Shown here one piece after another: positions 25,374 through 34,164 of a DNA stretch of 64,000 nucleotides (position 1 is the first letter of the stretch; each line of letters opens with the position of its first letter). A program made the translations under genes and the position numbers. The notes under the pieces are model-generated. The model searched no databases. It saw nothing but the letters and a program-made list of their open reading frames with translations, and was not told the origin of the DNA. This DNA comes from Terrimonas sp. (GTDB taxonomy: Bacteria > Bacteroidota > Bacteroidia > Chitinophagales > Chitinophagaceae), in assembly GCF_003075435.1 (NCBI RefSeq), contig NZ_QCZJ01000021.1, positions 35,544 to 99,543 on the forward strand, read 5' to 3'.

Positions 25374-25517
25374 TTTTGAAGTGTTGCCATAGCCTTGCAA
25401 CCAACACGTAAATTTATGTTATTGCCCCAATTTCCAGTTATCAATAATCAGCATCTCAGCGTTATGAATTTTGTATTGTTATTAGTACAATACGATCTGT
25501 TATAGTAATACCAAATA

Positions 25518-25550
25518 AATAAGGCTACCACAACGGGCAGCCTTATTATG
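25518..25550 (-). terminator. Rho-independent terminator for asnB
   Basis: AATAAGGCTACC (25518-25529) and GGCAGCCTTATT (25536-25547) pair with a six-base loop. In the minus direction the hairpin is followed by TTTATTTGG, 20 bases after the asnB stop codon. Confidence 0.7.
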
Positions 25551-25569
25551 TAAAGTGTAATATGAAATT

Positions 25570-27261
25570 TTATTTAACCAGTTCCTGCTCTCCTTCATAA
25601 GCCATATTATGCACATTTGCAACGGCTCTGCCTGAAGGATCATTGAGGTTCTGGAATGATTTATCCCATGCCAGCGCCTCAGGTGTGCTGCAGGCAACAG
25701 AGGGTACCGAAGGTACACATGCCGCCGCGGTATCTGATGGAAAATGTTCGCTGAATATGGAACGGTAATGATATTCTTCTTTTGACATTGGCGGGTTGAT
25801 CGGGAACCGGTACCTGGCATTAGCCAGTTGTTCGTCGGTAACTTTTTCAGCCGCAACTGCTTTAAGCGTATCTATCCAGCTATACCCCACACCGTCAGAA
25901 AATTGTTCTTTCTGGCGCCATGCAATGCTCTCCGGCAGGTAATCTTCAAATGCCTTGCGCAGTATCCATTTCTCCATCTTGCCCGGCTTTATCATTTTAT
26001 CAGCAGGGTTAAGCCGCATGGCAACATCCATAAATTCTTTATCAAGAAACGGAACACGCCCTTCAATGCCCCATGCTGCTAATGATTTGTTGGCGCGAAG
26101 GCAATCATATAAATGCAGCTTGCTTAGTTTGCGCACGGTTTCTTCATGAAAACCCTCGGGGTTTGGTGCTTTATGGAAATACAGGTATCCACCGAATAAT
26201 TCATCTGAACCCTCTCCTGATAATACCATTTTTATCCCCATTGATTTAATGATCCTTGCCATTAAATACATTGGTGTTGATGCCCTGATGGTAGTAACAT
26301 CATATGTTTCTAGGTGATAAATTACATCACGGATGGCATCCAGCCCTTCCTGTATAGTAAAATGAATTTCATGATGCACGGTTCCTATATGATCCGCTGC
26401 TTTTTTTGCTGCTGCCAGGTCTGGTGAGCCTTTTAAGCCAACCGCAAATGAATGCAACTGGGGATACCAGGCTGTTTGTGTATCGCCTGATTCAATTCTT
26501 TTTGAAGCGAATTTTTTGGTAACAGCGGCTATAATGGAAGAATCAAGCCCGCCTGATAATAAAACGCCATAAGGAACGTCAGACATCAGTTGGCGGTGTA
26601 CCGCGTCTTCCAGCGCTTTGCGTAAAGTGGCGATATCAGAAACGTTATCTTTTACGTTCTCATATTTTTCCCAATCGCGCTTATACCATTTCTTCAGCTC
26701 ATAGCTTCCGTCTTTGCTGTGCAGGTAGTGACCAGGCAAAAATTCTTTTATGTTGTTGCAAACACCTTCCAGCGCTTTCAGCTCAGAAGCCACATAAAAA
26801 TTGCCCCATTCATCCCATCCCATATAAAAAGGAATGATACCAATATGATCACGCGCTATAAAATAACTGCCATCTGATTTATCGTATAAAGCAAATGCGA
26901 AAATGCCATTGAGGTCCTCAAGAAAATTAATACCCTTTTTACGGTATAATGCCAGTATCACTTCGCAATCCGACTGTGTCAGGAATTCATAATCAGGCAG
27001 CGTTTTACGTATCTCCTGGTGATTATATATTTCGCCATTCACTGCCAGTACTAAAGTTTTGTCTTTGGTATACAGCGGCTGACCACCCGACTGGGGGTCA
27101 ACAATAGCGAGACGCTCGTGCGCCAGTACTATATTGTCATCGCTGTATATGCCAGACCAATCCGGGCCACGATGCCGGATCCTTTTCGACATCTTCAAAA
27201 TTTTCGGTCTTAATGATTCGGTGCCTGTTTTGCAATCAAACACCCCAACAATGCCACACAT
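25570..27261 (-). CDS. asnB: Asparagine synthase (glutamine-hydrolysing), AsnB type
   Basis: Makes asparagine from aspartate, glutamine and ATP in the cytoplasm. Seen: the Ntn-type glutaminase domain with the nucleophile Cys2 exposed (MCGIVGVFD) and the typical RGPDWSG block; then the synthetase domain with the PPi-loop SGGLDSS starting at Ser236, followed by AVGLKGSPD and LSGEGSDELFGGY. The length of 563 residues is normal for E. coli-like AsnB. It ends in a terminator and has a clear promoter upstream, so it is monocistronic. Confidence 0.96.
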   Translation of the reverse strand: MCGIVGVFDCKTGTESLRPKILKMSKRIRHRGPDWSGIYSDDNIVLAHERLAIVDPQSGGQPLYTKDKTLVLAVNGEIYNHQEIRKTLPDYEFLTQSDCEVILALYRKKGINFLEDLNGIFAFALYDKSDGSYFIARDHIGIIPFYMGWDEWGNFYVASELKALEGVCNNIKEFLPGHYLHSKDGSYELKKWYKRDWEKYENVKDNVSDIATLRKALEDAVHRQLMSDVPYGVLLSGGLDSSIIAAVTKKFASKRIESGDTQTAWYPQLHSFAVGLKGSPDLAAAKKAADHIGTVHHEIHFTIQEGLDAIRDVIYHLETYDVTTIRASTPMYLMARIIKSMGIKMVLSGEGSDELFGGYLYFHKAPNPEGFHEETVRKLSKLHLYDCLRANKSLAAWGIEGRVPFLDKEFMDVAMRLNPADKMIKPGKMEKWILRKAFEDYLPESIAWRQKEQFSDGVGYSWIDTLKAVAAEKVTDEQLANARYRFPINPPMSKEEYHYRSIFSEHFPSDTAAACVPSVPSVACSTPEALAWDKSFQNLNDPSGRAVANVHNMAYEGEQELVK

Positions 27262-27299
27262 AATGAATTTAGTTTATTCTTTTGGTTTAAAAATTTCAG

Positions 27300-27307
27300 C
27301 AAATGTA
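27300..27307 (-). promoter_or_regulatory. Bacteroidota -7 promoter element TACATTTG (asnB)
   Basis: On the minus strand TACATTTG lies 38 bases upstream of the asnB ATG in a very AT-rich 228-base divergent gap shared with the WYL regulator gene. Confidence 0.55.
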
Positions 27308-27489
27308 GGATAATGTTTTCAAATTATAACTCAATTTGCTTTTTTTATAAAAATTTTTCAAAAATATATGCCTTATTAAAGAAAATATTTAAAACGATTG
27401 CGTGAAAATACTGGTAAAGTGGGCAAATTTATAAGCAATATGCTGTATTGGCCGCCCCAAAACCCTTAAATTAAGCTCAAAATAGTTGC

Positions 27490-28179
27490 ATGAACCGAAT
27501 TGACAGGCTGCTGGGTATTCTTACCATGCTTCAATCAAAAAAATTTTTACCTGCCGAGCGTATTGCTGAAAAATTTTCAATCAGTATAAGAACGGTTTAC
27601 CGCGATGTTAAGGCTTTAACGGAAATAGGTGTGCCTGTAAGTTTTGAGAACGGACGGGGGTATTTTATTGTACAGGGATATTTCCTGCCTCCTGTATCAT
27701 TTACCAATGAAGAGGCAAATGCATTATTGCTGATGGAAAGTATTGCCGGCAGGTTTGGCGATAACTCAATAAAGAAGCATTATGAAACCGCGCTTAATAA
27801 AGTGAAGGCTGTTTTGCGTGGTTCACAAAAAGACAAACTGGAGCAATTGCAGCCGCAGATAAAAGCGGTAAGCTGTGACTTTGTTCAAAATAATTTTGCG
27901 TACTTAACACAGTTGCAGGAGGCGATCGCTTCGCAAAACTGTATTGAAATTGAATACCAGAATAATAAGAATGAAATAAGTCTGCGCATGCTAGAGCCTG
28001 TCGGGTTGATATTTTATGCGCTGAACTGGCACCTGATAGCATGGTGCCATTGGCGGAATGATTATCGTGATTTCAGGGTGTCTCGTATATTAAAGCTGAA
28101 TTTACCGGGTAAAGCATTCAGCAAAACAGATCATATTGATTTGAATGATTACATGAAATTGCTGCCGGTTAATTATTAA
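27490..28179 (+). CDS. HTH/WYL-domain transcriptional regulator (YafY/DeoR-like)
   Basis: DNA-binding regulator with a small-ligand or nucleic-acid-sensing WYL domain. Seen: an N-terminal winged helix RLLGILTMLQSKKFLPAERI, AEKFSISIRTVYRDVKALTE (about 5-45), typical of HTH_11, a linker, and from about residue 135 the WYL module (IEIEYQNNKN...LEPVGLIFYALNWHLIAWCHW, RDFRVSRI). The length of 229 residues fits. It is divergent from asnB with a 228-base gap, but nothing ties it to asnB control. WYL regulators also occur with defence genes; none are adjacent here. Confidence 0.88.
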   Translation: MNRIDRLLGILTMLQSKKFLPAERIAEKFSISIRTVYRDVKALTEIGVPVSFENGRGYFIVQGYFLPPVSFTNEEANALLLMESIAGRFGDNSIKKHYETALNKVKAVLRGSQKDKLEQLQPQIKAVSCDFVQNNFAYLTQLQEAIASQNCIEIEYQNNKNEISLRMLEPVGLIFYALNWHLIAWCHWRNDYRDFRVSRILKLNLPGKAFSKTDHIDLNDYMKLLPVNY

Positions 28180-28245
28180 AACACCGTGATCTTTTATTTT
28201 ATAATTTTAAAAAAACATCTTTTAGAATTTGTGTTAGGGCATAGA

Positions 28246-28366
28246 CCCCTCCTTTGGTCGGGGTGACAAGCTACAGTACAATGTTCAGCATTAGAATAAA
28301 TGTTAAACAATTGTACTATAGCTCAATATAATTCGTACAGCCTGTTACCCTGACTAAAGGATGGGG
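28246..28366. repeat. Full-length copy of the dispersed palindromic element
   Basis: Outer arms at 28246-28268 and 28343-28366 are inverted repeats (CCCCTCCTTTGGTCGGGGTG against the complement of CCCTGACTAAAGGATGGGG). Inner arms at 28269-28285 and 28306-28323 pair nearly perfectly (AGCTACAGTACAATGTT with AACAATTGTACTATAGCT). It is the best-preserved of four related copies and fills the 320-base gap 28180-28499 almost alone. Confidence 0.65.
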
Positions 28367-28499
28367 CTGCAGGATGCCAGTACATATGTTTAAATATGAA
28401 AATTGAAATGCACTCCGATTATCAGTCACAGAACAGATAAGCAAAGGTCAACACTTAAAATATAATCCTGTTTTCTTCAATATTTAAAACGCTTGCATC

Positions 28500-29873
28500 G
28501 TGTCAAAAAAATCAAAATCATTATCCCGCAGAAAATTTATCCTGTCAGCAGCAACCACAGCCGTTGTGCCATCTGTTTTATTGCAATCTTCCACCGCTGT
28601 TGCAGCGCAACCGGCCAGGCTTAACCATGCATGCATTGGTGTTGGCGGAATGGGATGGGGAGATCTCAATAATTTTAAAAGCCATCCCAGTGTAAATATT
28701 GTGGCCATTTGCGATGTGGATGCGAACCATCTTAAAAAAGCTGCGGATGCTATTCCGGGAGTAAGAACCTATAGCGACTGGAGAGAGCTGCTGAAGAAAG
28801 AAAAAAACAATATACAGTCGGTAAATGTAACCGTGCCGGATCATAATCATTTTATAATTGCTTACAGCGCAATCAAATTAAACAAACATGTGTATTGCCA
28901 GAAGCCAATGTGCCATGATGTGGCTGAAGTAAGAGCGCTTACCAACGCGGCGGTTAAAGCAGGAGTGGTGACACAATTGGGCACGCAGGTTGCATCCTCG
29001 GCATGCGATCGTACAGCAGTGCAATTATTAAAAGATGGTGTTATCGGAAAAATAAAACACGCGTATCTCTGTTCCAACCGCCCCGGCGCTATAGATACTT
29101 ACCGGCTTGTGGGACCGCGTCCGGCAGAAAGGGCGGATGCTCCTGCCTCACTCAACTGGGATCTGTGGACAGGCACAGCTCCGCTGCGTTCTTATGCTCC
29201 TGGTATCTACCATCCAACCAAATGGCGTGCATGGCAGGATTTTGGTACCGGCTGGTCGGGCGATATTGGCTGTCATATTTTTGACGCGGTGTGGAAAGGA
29301 ATAAATTTAAAAGCGCCGATCTCCGTAACAGCAGAAGTGCAGGAGTCGTGGAAAAATTCGCCTGAAAGAAGGGCTGATACCTGGCCGCAGGGCGATCATA
29401 TTACCTGGAAATTTCCGGGTAATGAATTTACAGAAGGAAAAGAGCTTACACTTGAATGGTTTGATGGCGCGTTTTATCCGCCGGAAGAAATAAAGGCATT
29501 GTATTCGGTAGAGCAATATCCTGCGGAATCTGCAATGCTGATTGGTACAGAAGGCGCGTTGCTGATACCGCATGGCGGAGAAAAACCTGTTTTACTGCCT
29601 GCCGAAAAATTTCAAAACCGGGATTTCAAAAAATTTGAAAGCCGTAATCACTATCATCATTTTGTGAATGCCTGCCTGGGTAAAGCAAAAACAGAATCGC
29701 ATTTTGCGCAATCAGGTCCTATGACGGAAGCTATTCTGCTGGGCACGGTTGCCATCCGTATGCCCAATGAAGAATTATTGTGGGATGCGGCTAACCTGTC
29801 TTTCACCAATAACGCGGAGGCTAATAAATATTTAAAGCGGGTATACAGGAAAGGTTGGGAAATAAAACTATAA
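28500..29873 (+). CDS. Tat-exported Gfo/Idh/MocA family oxidoreductase
   Basis: Starts with GTG (28500) and opens with a twin-arginine signal (KSLSRRKFILSAATTAVV). Then comes a Rossmann region HACIGVGGMGWGD, the EK-type catalytic block as HVYCQKPMCHDVAE, and a planctomycete-like C-terminal domain (GTGWSGDIGCHIFDAVWKG). At 457 residues it matches exported family members in Bacteroidota and Planctomycetes, which often act on keto-sugars or glycosides. The substrate is unknown. The downstream flavoprotein is 97 bases away on the same strand and may be separate. Confidence 0.88.
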   Translation: MSKKSKSLSRRKFILSAATTAVVPSVLLQSSTAVAAQPARLNHACIGVGGMGWGDLNNFKSHPSVNIVAICDVDANHLKKAADAIPGVRTYSDWRELLKKEKNNIQSVNVTVPDHNHFIIAYSAIKLNKHVYCQKPMCHDVAEVRALTNAAVKAGVVTQLGTQVASSACDRTAVQLLKDGVIGKIKHAYLCSNRPGAIDTYRLVGPRPAERADAPASLNWDLWTGTAPLRSYAPGIYHPTKWRAWQDFGTGWSGDIGCHIFDAVWKGINLKAPISVTAEVQESWKNSPERRADTWPQGDHITWKFPGNEFTEGKELTLEWFDGAFYPPEEIKALYSVEQYPAESAMLIGTEGALLIPHGGEKPVLLPAEKFQNRDFKKFESRNHYHHFVNACLGKAKTESHFAQSGPMTEAILLGTVAIRMPNEELLWDAANLSFTNNAEANKYLKRVYRKGWEIKL

Positions 29874-29970
29874 TAATCCGGTAAGAAAGTAACGCTATAT
29901 GTGATTGCTTCTTCCCAAATTTGCAGCAGAATAATATAACAGAGCATGTGTTGTTATTCTGCTTATCACC

Positions 29971-32808
29971 ATGACGTATCAAAACACAGCAACGGGTATA
30001 CTGTTAGAACAGGTGCTTCCTAAAGAAAGGATTAAAGCAAGACTTATTGATCTTATTGCTTATGCTTCAGACGCGGGTTTCTATTATTTGCGTCCGCAGG
30101 CTGTTGTGCAGCCTGTATCAGAAGAAGAAATTCAGCAGCTTTTTGCATTTTCCCACCAGCATGCAATACCGCTTACTTTCCGCACCGCGGGCACGAGTTT
30201 ATCTGGGCAATCTATTACCGATGGAATACTGGTTGATCTGAGCCAGCACTGGCGTGGAATTACAATAGAAAATGAGGGCGCGGAAGTAAAAGTGCAACCG
30301 GGTATTACCGGCGCCATGGTAAATGCAAAGCTGAAACCTTATCGTAAAAAAATAGGCCCGGATCCTTCAAGCATCAATTCTGCGATGATGGGGGGCATAC
30401 TTTCCAATAATTCCAGCGGCATGTGTTGCGGTGTGCATCTCAACTCATATCACACCACAAAGCATATACGGTTTATCCTGCCGGACGGAAAGATTTTTTC
30501 AACAGCGCTTAAACCGGATTATGAACGTTTTGAAAAAGAATGTGTGGATATATTCAATGCCATTGCTACATACCGGCAACGCATACTCGAAAGCCCGGTA
30601 TTATATAGCAGGATAAGGCAGAAATATCTTACCAAAAATACCACGGGCTACAGCTTAAATGCCTTTATTGATCATGAGCATCCTTTGGATATTTTTGCTC
30701 ACCTGCTCATTGGCGCGGAAGGTACGCTTGGTTTTATAGCGGAGGCTACATTAAAAACGATTCCTGATTATCCGTTCAAATCAACGGGCTTATTATATTT
30801 TCCGGATATATACGCGGCATGCCAGGCAATTGTGCCTTTAATTAATACTGATGCAGAAGCTGTGGAATTGATGGACAGGGCATCGCTAAGGTCAATAGAA
30901 CATATACCGGGTGTGCCTGATACGCTTAAAACTTTGCCTGCCGGCGCGGCAGCTTTGCTGATAGAATTCCAGGGCAATACACAGGAAGAAGTGGAGGAAA
31001 AGAAAAATGCGTTTCTGACTATTGCGCACAACTTATCATTACTGGATATACCACAATTTACAAATGACAGGAAACAGCAGGCTTTTTTGTGGAAGCTTCG
31101 TAAGGGAATGTTTCCAGCGGTTGGTGCTGTTCGTGCCAGAGGCACAACTGTTATTCTTGAAGATGTTGCTTTTCCGGTAGATAAGCTCGGCGATGCTATT
31201 ATAGACCTGCAGCAACTGTTTAAAAAATATGATTATAATGATGCTATTATTTTCGGGCACGCGAAAGATGGCAATATTCATTTTGTGGTAACGCAAACAT
31301 TTAATGCGGAAAGTGAAGTGCAGCGTTATGCGCGTTTTATAGAAGAAATGGTTGTGCTTGTGGTTAACAAATATGATGGCACCCTCAAAGCAGAGCATGG
31401 CACCGGCAGAAATATGGCGCCGTTTGTGGAAACAGAGTGGGGGAGTGAGGCATACGAAATAATGAAAGGTTTGAAGGCAGTGGTTGATCCCCGTAATTTG
31501 TTGAACCCTGGCGTTATTATAAACGAAAATAAAAACGGGCATTTGCTGAACCTGAAACCTTTGCCTGTTGTAGAGGAAGAAGTAGATAAATGCATTGAAT
31601 GTGGTTATTGTGAGCATGTTTGCCCGAGCAGGGATCTAACGCTTACGCCCAGGCGAAGAATTGTAGTAAGGAGGGAAATGGAGTTGCTGCATTCAGAAGG
31701 AAAAGATGATGAGCTTAAGCAATTGAATGAACAATATGAATATGATGGTATAGAAACCTGCGCGGTAGATGGTATGTGCTCATTGGCCTGCCCGGTAGAT
31801 ATTAATACAGGCGATCTTATCAAGCGGCTCCGTGCGGAAAGTCATTCTGCTTCCGATACAAAAAAAGCGGTTTGGGTTGCTGAGAATTTTTCTGTTGTGA
31901 TTAATACTGTGCGTTTCGGGTTAAATACAGGTTCATTTATCAATATGCTTTTTGGTGCGTCGGCAATGTCGAATCTTACAGGTGTATTTAAAAAAGTTGT
32001 GCCTGCTTTGCCGTTGTGGTCTGATCAGCTATCTGTTGCACCTTCCCAGAAAAACTACTGGGAAGACCTGGAAAAACAACAGCATCAACGTACGGTGGTA
32101 TATTTCCCTACCTGCATTTCCCGTATGATGGGTGGAGCAAAGGAAAAGAAGGCTGATGCCATGAAAACCTTTTTAAGTATATCTGAAAAAGCGGGAACAG
32201 GCATTAAAGTGCCTGCCAATATTCCTTCACTTTGCTGCGGACAAATGTTTTCTTCAAAAGGGTATAAAGAGGCATTCAGGCTGATGGCTGATAAAACCAT
32301 TGATGCATTATGGGAAGCGGCCGAAGAAGGAAAACTGCCTGTTGTGCTTGATGTTACTTCGTGCACCTTGACTTTATTGCAATGCAGACCGGCGCTTTCA
32401 GCAGCCCAGCAACATAAGTTTGATAAGCTTACCATCATTGATAGTATTGAGTATATCGAACAGTATATCATACCGTATGTGACGGTCAGCAAAAAAAAGA
32501 AAGCGATTGTTTTACATCCTGTTTGTTCTGTATATAAAATGAAAATGGAGGACCGGTTTAAAAAAATCTCGGCTCATTTTGCAGATACAGTACATGTTCC
32601 TGACTATGCGGGTTGCTGCGGCATGGCCGGCGACCGGGGATTTTTATTCCCGGAACTTACGCAGGCTGCAACAAAAATGGAGGCAAAGGAAGTAAGGGAT
32701 TGCAGTGGCTATTACTCTTCTTCCAAACCATGCGAAATGGCGATGAGTGAGGCGACAGGTAAAAACTATGAGTCGGTGTTATATCTTGTTGATGAAACTA
32801 CAATGTAA
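29971..32808 (+). CDS. Fused FAD-linked 2-hydroxyacid (D-lactate-type) dehydrogenase with Fe-S and CCG domains
   Basis: Single-chain respiratory 2-hydroxyacid dehydrogenase, similar to GlcD fused to GlcF. Seen in order: FAD-binding (PCMH) domain with FRTAGTSLSGQSITDG and GPDPSSINSAMMGGILSNN; FAD-oxidase C-terminal domain ending in HGTGRNMAPFVE; two 4Fe-4S motifs CIECGYCEHVCP (Cys541 on) and CAVDGMCSLACP (Cys597 on); and two CCG-type motifs (LCCGQMF at 754-760 and GCCGMAGDRGF). The length of 945 residues fits the fused class. It probably feeds electrons to quinone or a cytochrome at the inner membrane. D-lactate is the usual substrate, unproven here. Confidence 0.92.
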   Translation: MTYQNTATGILLEQVLPKERIKARLIDLIAYASDAGFYYLRPQAVVQPVSEEEIQQLFAFSHQHAIPLTFRTAGTSLSGQSITDGILVDLSQHWRGITIENEGAEVKVQPGITGAMVNAKLKPYRKKIGPDPSSINSAMMGGILSNNSSGMCCGVHLNSYHTTKHIRFILPDGKIFSTALKPDYERFEKECVDIFNAIATYRQRILESPVLYSRIRQKYLTKNTTGYSLNAFIDHEHPLDIFAHLLIGAEGTLGFIAEATLKTIPDYPFKSTGLLYFPDIYAACQAIVPLINTDAEAVELMDRASLRSIEHIPGVPDTLKTLPAGAAALLIEFQGNTQEEVEEKKNAFLTIAHNLSLLDIPQFTNDRKQQAFLWKLRKGMFPAVGAVRARGTTVILEDVAFPVDKLGDAIIDLQQLFKKYDYNDAIIFGHAKDGNIHFVVTQTFNAESEVQRYARFIEEMVVLVVNKYDGTLKAEHGTGRNMAPFVETEWGSEAYEIMKGLKAVVDPRNLLNPGVIINENKNGHLLNLKPLPVVEEEVDKCIECGYCEHVCPSRDLTLTPRRRIVVRREMELLHSEGKDDELKQLNEQYEYDGIETCAVDGMCSLACPVDINTGDLIKRLRAESHSASDTKKAVWVAENFSVVINTVRFGLNTGSFINMLFGASAMSNLTGVFKKVVPALPLWSDQLSVAPSQKNYWEDLEKQQHQRTVVYFPTCISRMMGGAKEKKADAMKTFLSISEKAGTGIKVPANIPSLCCGQMFSSKGYKEAFRLMADKTIDALWEAAEEGKLPVVLDVTSCTLTLLQCRPALSAAQQHKFDKLTIIDSIEYIEQYIIPYVTVSKKKKAIVLHPVCSVYKMKMEDRFKKISAHFADTVHVPDYAGCCGMAGDRGFLFPELTQAATKMEAKEVRDCSGYYSSSKPCEMAMSEATGKNYESVLYLVDETTM

Positions 32809-33025
32809 CAGGATGTAACGTGTATTCTTCAAAAGATAGTTAGGTAAGCAATAAATGGAGTTTGGAATTGAATTGTGATTGCTTTGCCATGCAACAGGTT
32901 AAAATTGTAAGTTTTCTCATGCAGAGCGCAATGTGGCAGCAGTATGAGCAATTACAAACATTGCCTAAGTGTTGATAGTAAATTACAAGTTCCCGGCTTA
33001 CCAGTTGCAATATTCACTGGTTATT

Positions 33026-33305
33026 TCACAGAGGTACACGAAGGCTACACAAAGAGCCACAAAGAATAATAAAACACTCTGTGTAACTTTGTGTATCCTT
33101 CGTGGCTCTTTGTGTAACAAACCCATTCCCGCCGGGCAGACACCGAAATTCGTGGCAGGAAATATATCAGGGGTTATTTAAAAATAACTTCGGGCATGCC
33201 CAATACGCAGAATGGAGCACGGATAAAACGGATATAGCGGATATTCACGGGATGTATCGGTGTTTATCAGTATCATCAGTGTATTCCGTGTGCTATTCTA
33301 TAAAA
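33026..33305. repeat. Repeat-rich region in the 32809-33572 gap
   Basis: Two separate inverted-repeat groups lie in this 764-base gap. At 33026-33115 runs such as CACAAAGAGCCACAAAG and CTTCGTGGCTCTTTGTG repeat in both orientations. At 33209-33300 GAATGGAGCACGGAT and ATTCCGTGTGCTATTC form the ends of a second palindrome. No convincing gene is present; small frames across it are chance openings of the repeats. Confidence 0.5.
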
Positions 33306-33410
33306 AGTATTTGTTGTAATCCATAATGATGTCATTATAATCCTGCCATTATGAAGTTTAAATTAAAACATTTTGAGGCAGGAGAGAACTTTTATCACCG
33401 AAGGTAAATC

Positions 33411-33500
33411 CGTTGGGCTATAGTACGAAAGCTAAGCATTAGTACAACGCCCGGCAGATCTCTCACTCGCGTAAGAACGATGATAGTAAAGCTCCCGTAT
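33411..33500. repeat. Diverged copy of the dispersed palindromic element
   Basis: Contains GGGCTATAGTAC and GTACAACGCCC around a 16-base spacer, similar to the inner arms at 28269-28323, followed by a CTCTCACTCGC... / GCTCGTTCGGGATCACGC stretch. It is more decayed than the other copies. Confidence 0.35.
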
Positions 33501-33551
33501 TGCTCGTTCGGGATCACGCAAACCTGCAGACTTCATTTCCTTTTTTTGCCT

Positions 33552-33559
33552 TAGGTTTG
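33552..33559 (+). promoter_or_regulatory. Bacteroidota -7 promoter element TAGGTTTG
   Basis: TAnnTTTG box 13 bases before the ATG at 33573, again giving a very short leader. Confidence 0.5.
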
Positions 33560-33572
33560 CAAAAAAATCTTG

Positions 33573-34154
33573 ATGAAAAAGCTCCTGTTTTTTATTCCGG
33601 TTGTTTTGTTTATTGCCTGTGGAGGAAATAAATCTAATGAAAAAGCCACTGATGCTCCTGTTGAAGAAAAGAAGGTTTCTGTATTGTCAGATGCATTTAA
33701 CAGCTCTTTTGAAAAAGTGCTGACTACATATTATGCATTACGTGATGCGCTGGTGGCAGGTGATACCACACAGGCAAACGCTGCATCATCTTCCCTTATT
33801 ACCGCTGTAAGTGAAGTGAAGCTGGACGAACTTAAAAGTGCAGACACTGCCGATATTATTATTCCTACTGCTAAAACATATACAGAAGGCATAACCAATG
33901 AAAGCAGGGGACTGTTAGGCGAATCAGATATCGAACAAAAACGCAGGTCATTCCAGATGATATCAACCGGCTTGTTTGACCTGGTAAGAACAGTTAGATA
34001 CGATAAACAAAAAGTATATATGCTCCATTGTCCCATGGCATTTAATAATTCCGGAGCAGACTGGCTCAGCAATACTACTGAAATTAAAAATCCTTATTTC
34101 GGAAGTAAGATGCTTACCTGTGGGAGCGTTGCGGATTCGGTGGTGCTGAAGTAA
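33573..34154 (+). CDS. DUF3347 domain lipoprotein
   Basis: Envelope lipoprotein of the DUF3347 family. Seen: signal MKKLLFFIPVVLFIAC with lipid-anchored Cys16 and a charged linker; a helical bundle (ALRDALVAGDTTQANAASSSL); and the family's C-terminal signature MLHCPMAFNNSGADWLS ... NPYFGSKMLTCGSV with its conserved His and Cys. The ATG at 33573 is taken over the TTG three bases earlier. DUF3347 proteins are often fused to or found with heavy-metal efflux parts, and the HxC-type residues suggest metal binding. No efflux gene is near, so the function is unassigned. Confidence 0.82.
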   Translation: MKKLLFFIPVVLFIACGGNKSNEKATDAPVEEKKVSVLSDAFNSSFEKVLTTYYALRDALVAGDTTQANAASSSLITAVSEVKLDELKSADTADIIIPTAKTYTEGITNESRGLLGESDIEQKRRSFQMISTGLFDLVRTVRYDKQKVYMLHCPMAFNNSGADWLSNTTEIKNPYFGSKMLTCGSVADSVVLK

Positions 34155-34164
34155 GCAAATAAAT

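Noticed and set aside
32969..33326. Small plus-strand frames in the 32809-33572 gap
   Set aside because: They consist of the translated repeat words and show no conserved features.
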